DNA of 64,000 bases from Muribaculaceae bacterium (GTDB lineage: Bacteria; Bacteroidota; Bacteroidia; Bacteroidales; Muribaculaceae). The notes under the pieces are model-generated. The model did not search any database, was not told the DNA's origin, and saw only the letters and a program-made list of their open reading frames with translations. The position numbers and the translations under genes are program-made. Below are positions 48,113 through 56,283 of the stretch, piece by piece (positions within the stretch are counted from its first letter, which is position 1; the number at the start of each line of letters is the position of its first letter). The stretch lies in assembly GCA_023667285.1 (NCBI GenBank), contig JAMPAK010000001.1:154091-218090 (forward strand). The letters are read 5' to 3'.

Positions 48113-49015
48113 TCACTTGCCTAAACCATCTATAATCCCCATAGCGTCCCTGAGAGGTGAGAGATGGGAGAGAATCTTCACATCCGGATCTTTGGACAGC
48201 CAGAGCAATTGCTTCTTGGCATACACCCGTGTGTTCTTTGCTATGCGCGCTATGGCCGTCTCCCTATCCATTAGGCCGTCAAACATCGCAAACATCTCCT
48301 TAAATCCTACGGTGTTGAGCGAATTGAGATGCCTCAGATGATAGACACTTTTTGCCTCCTCTTCCAGACCAGCCGCTATCATTTTGTCTACACGCTTGTT
48401 TATTCTCTCAAAAAGCGCCTGACGCTCAAAGCCCACGGACATCTTGATAATCCTGAAGGGACGTTCCTTCACTTGCCCGGTCCGAAGAGACGAGGCCGCC
48501 ACTCCGGCTTGAAGCGAAATCTCAAGGGCATGGATGAGACGTCGGTGGTTCTGCGGATCTATCGTGCTGACCGACAGCGGATCCAGACGCCCAAGGTGTT
48601 CTTTTATCGCCTCAAGCCCACCTGCCTCATACTCAGCCAGCGTCTGCTTCCTAATCTCAGCCGAGATAGTCGGGAGCGGATCTATCCCTCGTGTGATGGC
48701 ATCAATATACATCATCGACCCACCGCACATCACTACATAATCCCCTTTCTGCCAAAGTTTATCAAGCAGACCAAGCACCTGCTCCTCATAAATGGCCGCG
48801 CTGTAATATTGATCCAAATCAAGGATGCCAACAAAATGATGACGCACTCGTGCCATCTGTTCTGCTGTCGGAGCAGCGGTGCCGATGGGGATGCCGCGAA
48901 AAATCTGCCGGGAGTCGGCTCCGATTATCTCGGCTCCGATTCTCCCGGCAATATCTATGGCTAAATCTGTCTTTCCGCTCCCCGTGGGGCCTGTGACAAT
49001 GATAAGCGTTTTCAC
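48113..49015 (-). CDS. miaA: tRNA dimethylallyltransferase MiaA
   Basis: This 300-residue enzyme adds a dimethylallyl group to A37 of tRNAs reading UNN codons. The P-loop [11 protein letters not shown] is at residues 9-19, [20 protein letters not shown] near 34-53 (quoted in part: [16 protein letters not shown]), and the [15 protein letters not shown] block near 97-111. The C-terminal [15 protein letters not shown] block is also typical. The start overlaps the pepT stop by ATGA. It converges on the HD gene with a one-base gap. Confidence 0.96.
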   Translation of the reverse strand: MKTLIIVTGPTGSGKTDLAIDIAGRIGAEIIGADSRQIFRGIPIGTAAPTAEQMARVRHHFVGILDLDQYYSAAIYEEQVLGLLDKLWQKGDYVVMCGGSMMYIDAITRGIDPLPTISAEIRKQTLAEYEAGGLEAIKEHLGRLDPLSVSTIDPQNHRRLIHALEISLQAGVAASSLRTGQVKERPFRIIKMSVGFERQALFERINKRVDKMIAAGLEEEAKSVYHLRHLNSLNTVGFKEMFAMFDGLMDRETAIARIAKNTRVYAKKQLLWLSKDPDVKILSHLSPLRDAMGIIDGLGK

Positions 49016-50229
49016 AGAGCGGCCAGACGGGCTATCTGAACAATGACCTCGGTGGCTTTCTGCATTGAAGGTATGGGGACAAACTCATAGCGCCCATGGA
49101 AGTTAAGGCCTCCGGCAAAGATGTTGGGGCAGGGGAGTCCCTTGAACGACAGTTGGGCTCCGTCTGTGCCTCCACGGATTGGAGTGACCTTTGGCTTGAC
49201 TCCGGCCTCCTCCATAGCCTTTATGGCTATGTCTATAATATGCATGACCGGCTCAATCTTCTCACGCATGTTGAAGTACTGGTCCTTGATTTCGAGTGAT
49301 GCACAACCGGGAAACTCATTGTTGATTTTCCGTGTGAGATGCTCGAGTTCTTTCTTCCTGCGCTCGAATCTGTCGCGGTCATGGTCTCTGACAATGTATG
49401 TGAGCACAGTCTTCTCCACGGTTCCCTCGATGTTCACAAGATGATAGAACCCCTCATAACCCGCTGTATGTTCGGGGGTCTCCCAGCGAGGGAGCATGAT
49501 GGCGAACTGATTTGCCACTCTGAGCGAGTTGAGCATCTTATGCTTGGCATATCCGGGATGGACATTGCGGCCCTTGAAAGTTACCCTCGCAATAGCGGCA
49601 TTGAAGTTCTCATATTCAAGTTCTCCAATCTCTCCCCCATCCATTGTATAGGCCCAATCAGCGCCAAATTTCTCAACATCAAATTTATGGGCTCCCTGGC
49701 CGATCTCCTCATCAGGATTGAATGCTATTCGGATCTTACCGTGCTTTATCTCAGGATGGTGAATGAGATAGTCAACTGCGGTGATAATCTCAGCGATTCC
49801 GGCCTTGTCATCAGCTCCAAGGAGGGTATTTCCATCGGTCACAATGAGATCCTGACCCTTGTAGTCTAGAAGTTCAGGGAAATCAGAGGGGGAAAGTACA
49901 ATCCCCTCAGCAGCGTTAAGAGTGATGTCTGAGCCATCATATGCCTCAACGATTCTCGGCGACACATGCCGCCCGCTCATGTCTGGCGATGTGTCCAGAT
50001 GAGCTATGAAGCCTATAGTTGGAACTTCACGGTCAGTGTTTGCCGGGAGGGTGGCCATTAGATAGCCGTTGTCATCAAGCGATATTTCGTCAAGCCCCAT
50101 TGACTCGAGTTCCTCCTCTAGTTCACGGGCAAAAACCATCTGCCCCGGTGTCGATGGGGTGAGGTTGGTGAGTTCATCGCTCTGTGTGTCAAACTTCACA
50201 TATTGCAGGAAGCGGTCTGTTACATTCAT
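49012..50229 (-). CDS. pepT: Peptidase T (tripeptide aminopeptidase)
   Basis: This 405-residue dizinc M20 aminopeptidase cleaves N-terminal residues from tripeptides in the cytoplasm. Metal-site motifs are [11 protein letters not shown] (about residues 76-86), [12 protein letters not shown] (about 137-148) and [12 protein letters not shown] (about 169-180); [17 protein letters not shown] near 195 is PepT-specific. It is preceded by a good promoter and translationally coupled to miaA. Confidence 0.96.
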   Translation of the reverse strand: MNVTDRFLQYVKFDTQSDELTNLTPSTPGQMVFARELEEELESMGLDEISLDDNGYLMATLPANTDREVPTIGFIAHLDTSPDMSGRHVSPRIVEAYDGSDITLNAAEGIVLSPSDFPELLDYKGQDLIVTDGNTLLGADDKAGIAEIITAVDYLIHHPEIKHGKIRIAFNPDEEIGQGAHKFDVEKFGADWAYTMDGGEIGELEYENFNAAIARVTFKGRNVHPGYAKHKMLNSLRVANQFAIMLPRWETPEHTAGYEGFYHLVNIEGTVEKTVLTYIVRDHDRDRFERRKKELEHLTRKINNEFPGCASLEIKDQYFNMREKIEPVMHIIDIAIKAMEEAGVKPKVTPIRGGTDGAQLSFKGLPCPNIFAGGLNFHGRYEFVPIPSMQKATEVIVQIARLAAL

Positions 50230-50254
50230 TTCCGGTATCAGGTTTAAATTTTTG

Positions 50255-50286
50255 CAAAGTTACAAATTTTCACGACAATACCCACA
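50255..50286 (-). promoter_or_regulatory. Promoter of pepT-miaA
   Basis: On the minus strand TAACTTTG (50262-50255) is a perfect -7 element, with TGTG (50286-50283), one mismatch from TTTG, 20 bases upstream. The leader is about 22 bases. Confidence 0.65.
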
Positions 50287-50290
50287 GAAT

Positions 50291-52843
50291 TTAACCACAT
50301 TTAGATGTGCCGCATGAGGTGCATATTAGACACCCCTCCTGATAGACCAGGGTCTCCTGCCCGCAGTTAGGACATTTCTGCCCCGCAGCGTGAGTCCCGG
50401 AGGGCAGATATTTCTTCAGCGCACGCTCCACACCCATCTTCCATGTGTTGATGTTCTGTGAATCGAGTTCAAGACCGTTGACAAGTTTGATTACCTGATC
50501 TATGGGCATCCCATATCGGAGCACACCTGAAATAAGCTTGGCATAGTTCCAGTACTCTGGGTTAAACTTATCCGAGAGTCCCTCGATGGTTGTCTTGTGA
50601 CCCCTCTTGTTGATGAACTGGAAATCATAGCGCTTAACTCCCTTCTCGTCCACAGCCTTGATGATCTTACCCTTAGTCACAGATTTCGGACAGAAGATGC
50701 CATCCTCATCATCAGCAAGTCCGGTGAAGATTTCATATGGTCGCCCATCCTTGAGCCCCACAAAGGCTATCCACTTCTCCTTATTGTTCTGGAAGCGGAC
50801 CACATCAGCATCGAGTTCGATGGGGCGGATCAGCGATTGGGGCTTCTCGAGAGATGGTGTCCCCTTGGGTGTCTCTTTCTCTTTTTTCTTGTCGGTCGAG
50901 ATGAGTACACCTGATCGCGATCCGTCGCGATATATTGTGCATCCTTTGCATCCTGACTTCCATGCCTCAAGATAAAGCCGGTTCACAAGCTCGACTGTAG
51001 TGTCGGCCGGCAGGTTGATGGTGACCGAGATAGAATGGTCTACCCATTTCTGCACTGCGCCCTGCATCCTTACCTTCTCAAGCCAGTCAATATCGTTGGC
51101 TGTGGCTTTATAATAAGGCGATTTTTCCACAAGAGCGTCAATCTCAGCCTGTGTATAGTCGTGGCGCGGCTCAATGCCGTTTATCCTCATCCACTCCAGG
51201 AACTTGGGATGATACACTATATATTCCTCAAATTTATCTCCCGACTCATCAACGAAGTCCACACGGGCGTCAACGTCATTTGCATTAACCTTTCGGCGAC
51301 GCTTATAGACGGGCATGAACACCGGCTCTATGCCTGAGGATGTGCGCGTCATCAAGGAAGTTGACCCTGTCGGAGCTATAGTTAGACATGCTATATTACG
51401 ACGGCCATATTTCTCCATATCCGCCACAAGTTCCGGTGCCTCAAGCCGCAGACGTGAGATGAAGGGATTGCCGCTCTCTCGCTCGGCGTCATAGATTTCA
51501 AATGCGCCGCGTTCACGCGCCATCTCCACACTGGACCCAAAGGCCGCTATGGCTAGCGCGCGATGGACTCTCACACTCATCTCTGTAGCCTCCGCTGTGC
51601 CATAGCGCAGTCCCAGGGCTGCGATCATATCCCCCTCAGCTGTTGTGCCAAGTCCAGTGCGGCGTCCCTTCAATGTCTTAGCCTTGATCTTCTTCCACAG
51701 ATTCAGTTCAGTCTCCTTCACCTCCTCGCTCTCCGGATCTGATTCAATCTTTGATATGATGAGGTCTATCTTCTCCATCTCAAGGTCGATGATGTCATCC
51801 ATGATGCGCTGCGCCTTGCGGATGTGGCTTCCAAACAGTCCGAAGTCAAATTCAGCCTCAGGAGTGAAGGGATTCTTCACATATGAATAGAGGTTCACGG
51901 CCACAAGACGGCAACTGTCATAGGGACAGAGCGGAATCTCGCCACAAGGATTGGTCGAGACGGTTTGGAATCCAAGGTCTGCATAGCAATCTGGGATAGA
52001 CTCGCGGGTGATGGTGTCCCAGAAAAGCACTCCCGGCTCGGCAGACTTCCAAGCATTGTAGACAATCTTGCTCCAGATGGCGCGGGCATCAGTGTCGACG
52101 CTCACCAGTGGAGTGGGGGAGTCGATGGGGAAGGTCCGCTTATAGTTCTCGCCACTCTCCACAGCGCGCATGAACTCATCATCTATTTTCACCGAAACGT
52201 TTGCCCCTGTTATCTTTCCCTGCTCCAGTTTCGCGTCAATGAAACGCTCTGAGTCAGGATGCTTGATGGCCACAGTGAGCATCAGCGCCCCTCGGCGTCC
52301 ATCCTGAGCCACCTCACGTGTGGAGTTGGAATATCTCTCCATAAAAGGCACAAGCCCCGTGGAGGTCAAGGCGGAGTTCTTAACTGGCATACCCTTAGGA
52401 CGTAGGTCACTCATATCATGGCCCACACCTCCACGGCGCTTCATCAACTGCACCTGTTCCTCATCTAGTTTTATGATGCTCCCATATGAGTCGGGATGCC
52501 CGTCAAGCCCGATAACAAAACAGTTACTCAGCGACCCTGTCTGGAAGTCGTTGCCTATACCGGCCATGGGTGAGCCCTGTGGAACTATGTATTTGAAATT
52601 CCTGAGTAGCCCCATCACTTCTTCCTCGCTCATGGGGTTAGGATATTTCTTTTCGATGCGAGCCAGTTCCGATGCCAGGCGCCGGTGCATATCCTCAGGG
52701 GTCAGTTCATATATGTTGCCATAAGAGTCCTTGAGGGCATACTTGCTCACCCACACCCTGGCGGCAAGCTCATCTCCCTCAAAATAGTCTACCGAGGCCT
52801 TGTATGCCTCATCAAATGTATAGTTCTTTCTTTGCTGGTTCAT
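50291..52843 (-). CDS. nrdJ: Vitamin B12-dependent (class II) ribonucleotide reductase NrdJ
   Basis: This 850-residue enzyme reduces ribonucleotides to deoxyribonucleotides using adenosylcobalamin and needs no oxygen. The N-terminus has TGSLSNCFVIG (first redox cysteine), then GGVGHDMSDLRP, the active-site NPCGEIPLCPYDSC region, and the LTIAPTGSTSLM motif near residue 480. A C-terminal extension ends in four-cysteine zinc-type pairs, CPNCGQ and CTSCGTSKCG, as in long NrdJ proteins. I start at the ATG of MNQQRKNYTF because the promoter lies just upstream; the longer frame begins before it. No cobalamin riboswitch precedes it. Confidence 0.96.
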   Translation of the reverse strand: MNQQRKNYTFDEAYKASVDYFEGDELAARVWVSKYALKDSYGNIYELTPEDMHRRLASELARIEKKYPNPMSEEEVMGLLRNFKYIVPQGSPMAGIGNDFQTGSLSNCFVIGLDGHPDSYGSIIKLDEEQVQLMKRRGGVGHDMSDLRPKGMPVKNSALTSTGLVPFMERYSNSTREVAQDGRRGALMLTVAIKHPDSERFIDAKLEQGKITGANVSVKIDDEFMRAVESGENYKRTFPIDSPTPLVSVDTDARAIWSKIVYNAWKSAEPGVLFWDTITRESIPDCYADLGFQTVSTNPCGEIPLCPYDSCRLVAVNLYSYVKNPFTPEAEFDFGLFGSHIRKAQRIMDDIIDLEMEKIDLIISKIESDPESEEVKETELNLWKKIKAKTLKGRRTGLGTTAEGDMIAALGLRYGTAEATEMSVRVHRALAIAAFGSSVEMARERGAFEIYDAERESGNPFISRLRLEAPELVADMEKYGRRNIACLTIAPTGSTSLMTRTSSGIEPVFMPVYKRRRKVNANDVDARVDFVDESGDKFEEYIVYHPKFLEWMRINGIEPRHDYTQAEIDALVEKSPYYKATANDIDWLEKVRMQGAVQKWVDHSISVTINLPADTTVELVNRLYLEAWKSGCKGCTIYRDGSRSGVLISTDKKKEKETPKGTPSLEKPQSLIRPIELDADVVRFQNNKEKWIAFVGLKDGRPYEIFTGLADDEDGIFCPKSVTKGKIIKAVDEKGVKRYDFQFINKRGHKTTIEGLSDKFNPEYWNYAKLISGVLRYGMPIDQVIKLVNGLELDSQNINTWKMGVERALKKYLPSGTHAAGQKCPNCGQETLVYQEGCLICTSCGTSKCG

Positions 52844-52875
52844 GTCTGTATGTGAGATAGAGATTTTTCTGGTTG

Positions 52876-52907
52876 CAAAATTGAAGATTTTTCCTTCAAA
52901 GGCCAAA
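52876..52907 (-). promoter_or_regulatory. Promoter of nrdJ
   Basis: On the minus strand TTTG (52907-52904), 20 bases, then CAATTTTG (52883-52876), one mismatch from TAnnTTTG. The predicted start leaves a leader of about 30 bases. Confidence 0.6.
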
Positions 52908-52963
52908 TAATTCACCCATAAGTTATTAACAATCTCGCAAAAATTGGGTTTTTCCATGAAAAA

Positions 52964-52995
52964 TTTGCGAAATTCACATTTTTATGTTAATTTTG
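52964..52995 (+). promoter_or_regulatory. Promoter of rprX-rprY
   Basis: TTTG (52964-52967), 20 bases, then TAATTTTG (52988-52995): a full consensus match. The 5' leader is about 118 bases and AT-rich, with no structure I can name. Confidence 0.7.
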
Positions 52996-53116
52996 ACGCG
53001 AAATGTTAATACGCTTCGAAAATCTTTAATAAATTTCACAACAATTAGGGATTCAAATTGTTAACAAGATATAGGTCACTCTGCCAGGTGCGCAGAGACA
53101 TGCTATACAATAGATT

Positions 53117-54610
53117 ATGAAAAAGTCTACAATCTGGTTTCTCACTATAATCATGGCCCTGACATTCGTCGGGTTGCTCTATATACAGATAATGTATATG
53201 AACAACATGAAGAAGATGCGCGACGACCAATTCGACGAGGGCGTCAAGCGGTCACTTTATGCCGTGACCACACGTCTGGAACAAGATGAGACAAAGCACT
53301 TCCTCGAGGAGGATATGGCACAAATGGAGATTCGACCCATCTCCGGGCGTGGAGAAGGCTCCGTAGGCATAACAAATAAGTTCTCTACTCCTGAGGGAAT
53401 CAACTACGACCTCACTCTGCGCATGAACGTCGACCGCCAGGCGGCGTCCCCATCCATGAAGGAACTGCTCAAGGGCAAGTATCTCTATCAGAAGGGGCTG
53501 CTCGATGATGTGATCCTCAACATCATCAACCAGTCGAGCAACCGCCCCATTCTCGAGCGAGCCGACTCAGCCGAGGTGTCACGCTATCTTAGGTCTGAGC
53601 TCGACAACAACGGACTCACACTCCCATTTGAGTTTGCCGTAGTCAACAGGGTAGGGGCCTACGTCTATCATTCTCCCGGATTCTCACCATCGCCAGATGA
53701 GCGCTCCGGCATGTTTATCCAGACCCTTTTCCCCAACGACCCCAGGAATAAGACATATTATCTTAAGGTGTATTTCCCCACCAAGAGCGACTATATCTTT
53801 GACTCTATACGATTCATGATACCGTCGTTCATTTTCACGTTTATACTCCTTGTCACCTTTGTCTGCACAATCATCTTGGCCTTCCGCCAGAAGAAACTCA
53901 CGGAGATGAAAAACGATTTCATCAACAACATGACCCATGAGTTCAAGACACCTATATCTACAATCTCGCTCGCAGCCCAGATGCTCAACGATAATGCCGT
54001 GCTGAAGTCTCCATCGATGCTGTCTCACATATCCACGGTCATCAACGATGAGACCAAGCGCCTGCGCTTCCAGGTTGAGAAGGTGCTTCAGATGTCTATG
54101 TTCGACCGTCAGAGAGCCACTCTCCGTCTTCAGGACGTCGATGCCAACCAGTTGATAGCAGGTATCACATCTACCTTCAAACTCAAGGTCGAGAAGTATG
54201 GCGGACATATCGAGACCATCATTGGCGCTCGCGAAGCAACCGTCAATGTCGATGAGATGCATTTCACCAATGTCATCTTCAACCTGCTTGACAATGCCGT
54301 CAAGTATCGCAGAGAAGAAGTGCCTCTCCAGCTCACCGTCAGCACCCGCAATGTCAAGGCCCACGGCCATGAGCTCTTCGAAGTAGTCATTCACGACAAC
54401 GGCATCGGCATCAAGCGTGATGACCTCAAGAAAATATTTGAGAAATTCTATCGCGTCTCTACCGGCAATCGTCACGATGTCAAGGGATTCGGCCTCGGTC
54501 TAGCATACGTCAAGAAGATGGTCGACGAACTGGGTGGACAGATTACTGTGGAGAGCGAACTCGGAATAGGAACGAAATTTATAATAACACTACCAATAAC
54601 CCAAAACTGA
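53117..54610 (+). CDS. rprX: Sensor histidine kinase (RprX-like)
   Basis: This 497-residue membrane kinase has a first helix at about residues 6-26, a periplasmic sensor domain to about 233, and a second helix at about 234-256. The H-box NNMTHEFKTPIST has the phosphorylated histidine at 274. The ATPase domain has the N-box NLLDNAVKYR near 392, DNGIGI near 431 and GFGLGLAYVK near 457. It closely resembles the RprX sensor of Bacteroides fragilis, including the MKKSTIW N-terminus as I recall it. The signal is unknown. It is followed after 7 bases by its regulator. Confidence 0.9.
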   Translation: MKKSTIWFLTIIMALTFVGLLYIQIMYMNNMKKMRDDQFDEGVKRSLYAVTTRLEQDETKHFLEEDMAQMEIRPISGRGEGSVGITNKFSTPEGINYDLTLRMNVDRQAASPSMKELLKGKYLYQKGLLDDVILNIINQSSNRPILERADSAEVSRYLRSELDNNGLTLPFEFAVVNRVGAYVYHSPGFSPSPDERSGMFIQTLFPNDPRNKTYYLKVYFPTKSDYIFDSIRFMIPSFIFTFILLVTFVCTIILAFRQKKLTEMKNDFINNMTHEFKTPISTISLAAQMLNDNAVLKSPSMLSHISTVINDETKRLRFQVEKVLQMSMFDRQRATLRLQDVDANQLIAGITSTFKLKVEKYGGHIETIIGAREATVNVDEMHFTNVIFNLLDNAVKYRREEVPLQLTVSTRNVKAHGHELFEVVIHDNGIGIKRDDLKKIFEKFYRVSTGNRHDVKGFGLGLAYVKKMVDELGGQITVESELGIGTKFIITLPITQN

Positions 54611-54617
54611 AAAAATT

Positions 54618-55325
54618 ATGGAAGAACGTTTGCGCATACTGCTGTGTGAGGACGACGAGAATCTCGGCATGCTCCTCCGCGAATATCTGCAGGCAAAGGG
54701 CTTCAATGCCGACCTCTTTGCCGACGGCGACAGTGGATACAAAGCCTTCCTCAAAGGTAAATACGATCTCTGTGTGCTTGATGTCATGATGCCTAAGAAG
54801 GACGGATTCGCACTCGCTCAGGAGATAAGGACAGTCAACTCCGAGGTTCCCATCATATTCCTCACTGCAAAGTCTCTCAAAGACGACATCCTCGAAGGAT
54901 TCAAGATTGGTGCCGACGACTATATCACCAAGCCATTCTCGATGGAGGAGCTCGTATTCCGCATTGAAGCCATTCTCCGCCGTGTCAAAGGCAAGAAGGG
55001 CAAGGAAATCACCATGTATAAGATTGGTCGTTTCACCTTCGACACCCAGAAGCAGGTGCTCCTTATCGACGACAAAGTCACTAAACTCACCACCAAGGAG
55101 TCAGAACTACTCTCCCTTCTCTGCGCTCACGTCAATGAGATTCTTGAGAGAAACTTCGCCCTCAAGACCATCTGGATTGACGACAACTACTTCAACGCTC
55201 GCTCAATGGACGTCTACATAACCAAGTTGCGCAAGCATCTCAAGGACGATCCATCCATCGAAATCATCAACATCCACGGCAAGGGTTACAAGCTCATTGC
55301 TCCGGAAATGGAGTCACAGGCTTAA
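54618..55325 (+). CDS. rprY: OmpR-family response regulator (RprY-like)
   Basis: This 235-residue regulator has a receiver domain with acidic pocket CEDDEN (about residues 11-16), phosphoacceptor Asp55 in VLDVMMPKKDG, a conserved TAK near 83-85 and lysine in YITKPFS near 105. The C-terminal winged-helix domain (about 135-232) ends in SMDVYITKLRKHLKDDPSIEIINIHGKGYKL (quoted in part: INIHGKGYKL). It is the partner of the adjacent RprX-like kinase. In B. fragilis RprY is reported to regulate stress and metabolism genes; targets here are unknown. Confidence 0.93.
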   Translation: MEERLRILLCEDDENLGMLLREYLQAKGFNADLFADGDSGYKAFLKGKYDLCVLDVMMPKKDGFALAQEIRTVNSEVPIIFLTAKSLKDDILEGFKIGADDYITKPFSMEELVFRIEAILRRVKGKKGKEITMYKIGRFTFDTQKQVLLIDDKVTKLTTKESELLSLLCAHVNEILERNFALKTIWIDDNYFNARSMDVYITKLRKHLKDDPSIEIINIHGKGYKLIAPEMESQA

Positions 55326-55348
55326 CCTTTATAGGCCACATAAACATC

Positions 55349-55386
55349 AGGCAGAGTCCTCTCGGACGGGGACTTTGCCTTTTTAT
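55349..55386 (+). terminator. Terminator of rprXY
   Basis: AGGCAGAGTCC (55349-55359) pairs with GGACTTTGCCT (55370-55380) with one G-U pair, followed by TTTTTAT. Confidence 0.88.
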
Positions 55387-55626
55387 ATTCATCTATGCCA
55401 CCTTATTTAACATATCAAATGCACGCCTATGTAACATATATAATAAGGTGTATCATATGCCTAAACCACACCTTTCAATGACAATAGTGTAAAGCAGGAA
55501 AACCTGCAGACTCGTGCGCAACCCTCTATAGTATGAGCCATTTGTTAAATTTGTGATAATAATTATACAATAATTTGCATAGATTAACTTAATTTCGACT
55601 CCTTATGAAAATATCACTAAAAAAAG
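55387..55626. other. AT-rich gap upstream of the small lipoprotein gene
   Basis: This stretch between the rprXY terminator and the next promoter has no coding frame I can support. The only structure seen is a 9-bp inverted repeat, CACCTTATT (55399-55407) with AATAAGGTG (55442-55450). It could be an operator or the foot of a hairpin, but there is no further evidence. Confidence 0.4.
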
Positions 55627-55657
55627 TTTGGCATCTCAAAATTTTGTCTTAACTTTG
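55627..55657 (+). promoter_or_regulatory. Strong promoter of the small lipoprotein gene
   Basis: TTTG (55627-55630), 19 bases, then TAACTTTG (55650-55657): a complete consensus match. The leader is about 47 bases and AT-rich, a pattern that favours high expression in this phylum. Confidence 0.78.
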
Positions 55658-55707
55658 CATCGTTTTTGAAGCTTAAATATTGTTCAATAATTTAACAAAA
55701 CAAGAAA

Positions 55708-55911
55708 ATGAAAAAGTTAGTCTTAGTTGCTGCTGTTGCTTTCAGCGCATCTCTCTTCTCTTGCGGTTCAGCTGACAAGGCTGCCGATAACGCTGCTGAT
55801 TCTGCAGTTGTTGTAGAGGAGACTGTAGTTGAGGAAGTTGCAGTTGTTGATTCTGCTGCTGCAGACAGCACTGTTGCTGCTCCCGCTGACTCTGCTGTAG
55901 TAGCTGAATAA
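55708..55911 (+). CDS. Tiny Ala/Val/Glu-rich lipoprotein
   Basis: This 67-residue protein has a lipoprotein signal peptide (MKKLVLVAAVAFSASLFSC, cysteine at 19). The mature part of 48 residues is built almost only from Ala, Val, Asp, Glu and Ser in short repeats (ADKAADNAADSA, VVVEETVVEEVAVVDSAA). It has its own full-consensus promoter and a strong terminator, so it is a genuine single-gene unit and probably abundant. I do not recognise a family. A structural or periplasmic spacer role, loosely like small Lpp-type lipoproteins, is speculation. Confidence 0.8.
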   Translation: MKKLVLVAAVAFSASLFSCGSADKAADNAADSAVVVEETVVEEVAVVDSAAADSTVAAPADSAVVAE

Positions 55912-55969
55912 TCCATTCACAACAGCGCGACTGCCAGAACAATGTTTTTGGCATTCATCAGAAAAGCTC

Positions 55970-56007
55970 AAGCTGATTGCCCAATATGTGGGTGACCAGC
56001 TTTTTTT
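55970..56007 (+). terminator. Terminator of the small lipoprotein gene
   Basis: AAGCTGATTGCCC (55970-55982) pairs with GGGTGACCAGCTT (55990-56002) with one mismatch and two G-U pairs, a 7-base loop, and a run of seven Ts from 56001. Confidence 0.85.
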
Positions 56008-56034
56008 ATGCACCTAACTTTTATGCTGAAAATG

Positions 56035-56066
56035 TTTGCCAGTGTCGGCAGAAGTTAGTACCTTTG
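56035..56066 (+). promoter_or_regulatory. Promoter of the cobalamin riboswitch operon
   Basis: TTTG (56035-56038), 20 bases, then TACCTTTG (56059-56066): a full consensus match that places the transcript start near 56070, at the 5' edge of the riboswitch. Confidence 0.8.
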
Positions 56067-56071
56067 CTGCT

Positions 56072-56280
56072 GTTTTGGTGTCGCGCCTGCAGCGCGATGA
56101 AAAGGGAACCAGGTGAGAATCCTGGACAGACCCGCTGCTGTGAATCCCTCCAAACTCCCTGAGGATTATTCCACTGTCAGCCCTCGCTGATGGGAAGGAC
56201 CTCCGAGAGGGGATGAGTCAGAAGACCTGCCAAGACTGAGACCCTGTTTTGTAATTTTCGGGATACAAGATGACAAAACG
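56072..56280 (+). promoter_or_regulatory. Cobalamin riboswitch with expression-platform hairpin
   Basis: The leader carries the conserved cobalamin aptamer core. GGGAACCAGGTGAGAATCC begins near 56104, followed by ACAGACCCGCTGCTGTGAA and the B12 box AGTCAGAAGACCTGCC (about 56215-56231). Downstream, TGTTTTGT (56245-56252) can pair with ACAAAACG (56273-56280), ending three bases before the ATG, so the hairpin would hide the ribosome-binding region. There is no T-run after it. This suggests translational control, with B12 binding lowering expression, as for most riboswitches of this class. The exact 5' boundary is estimated from the promoter. Confidence 0.93.
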
Positions 56281-56283
56281 AAC

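Noticed and set aside
52844-52875. Cobalamin riboswitch before nrdJ
   Set aside because: The leader is about 30 bases and has no B12 box; the only B12 box seen in the window is at 56215-56231.
55692-55954. Gln- and Ser/Thr-rich minus-strand frames opposite the small lipoprotein
   Set aside because: Low-complexity shadows of the repetitive GCT/GTT codons on the plus strand, where the promoter, lipobox and terminator all lie.
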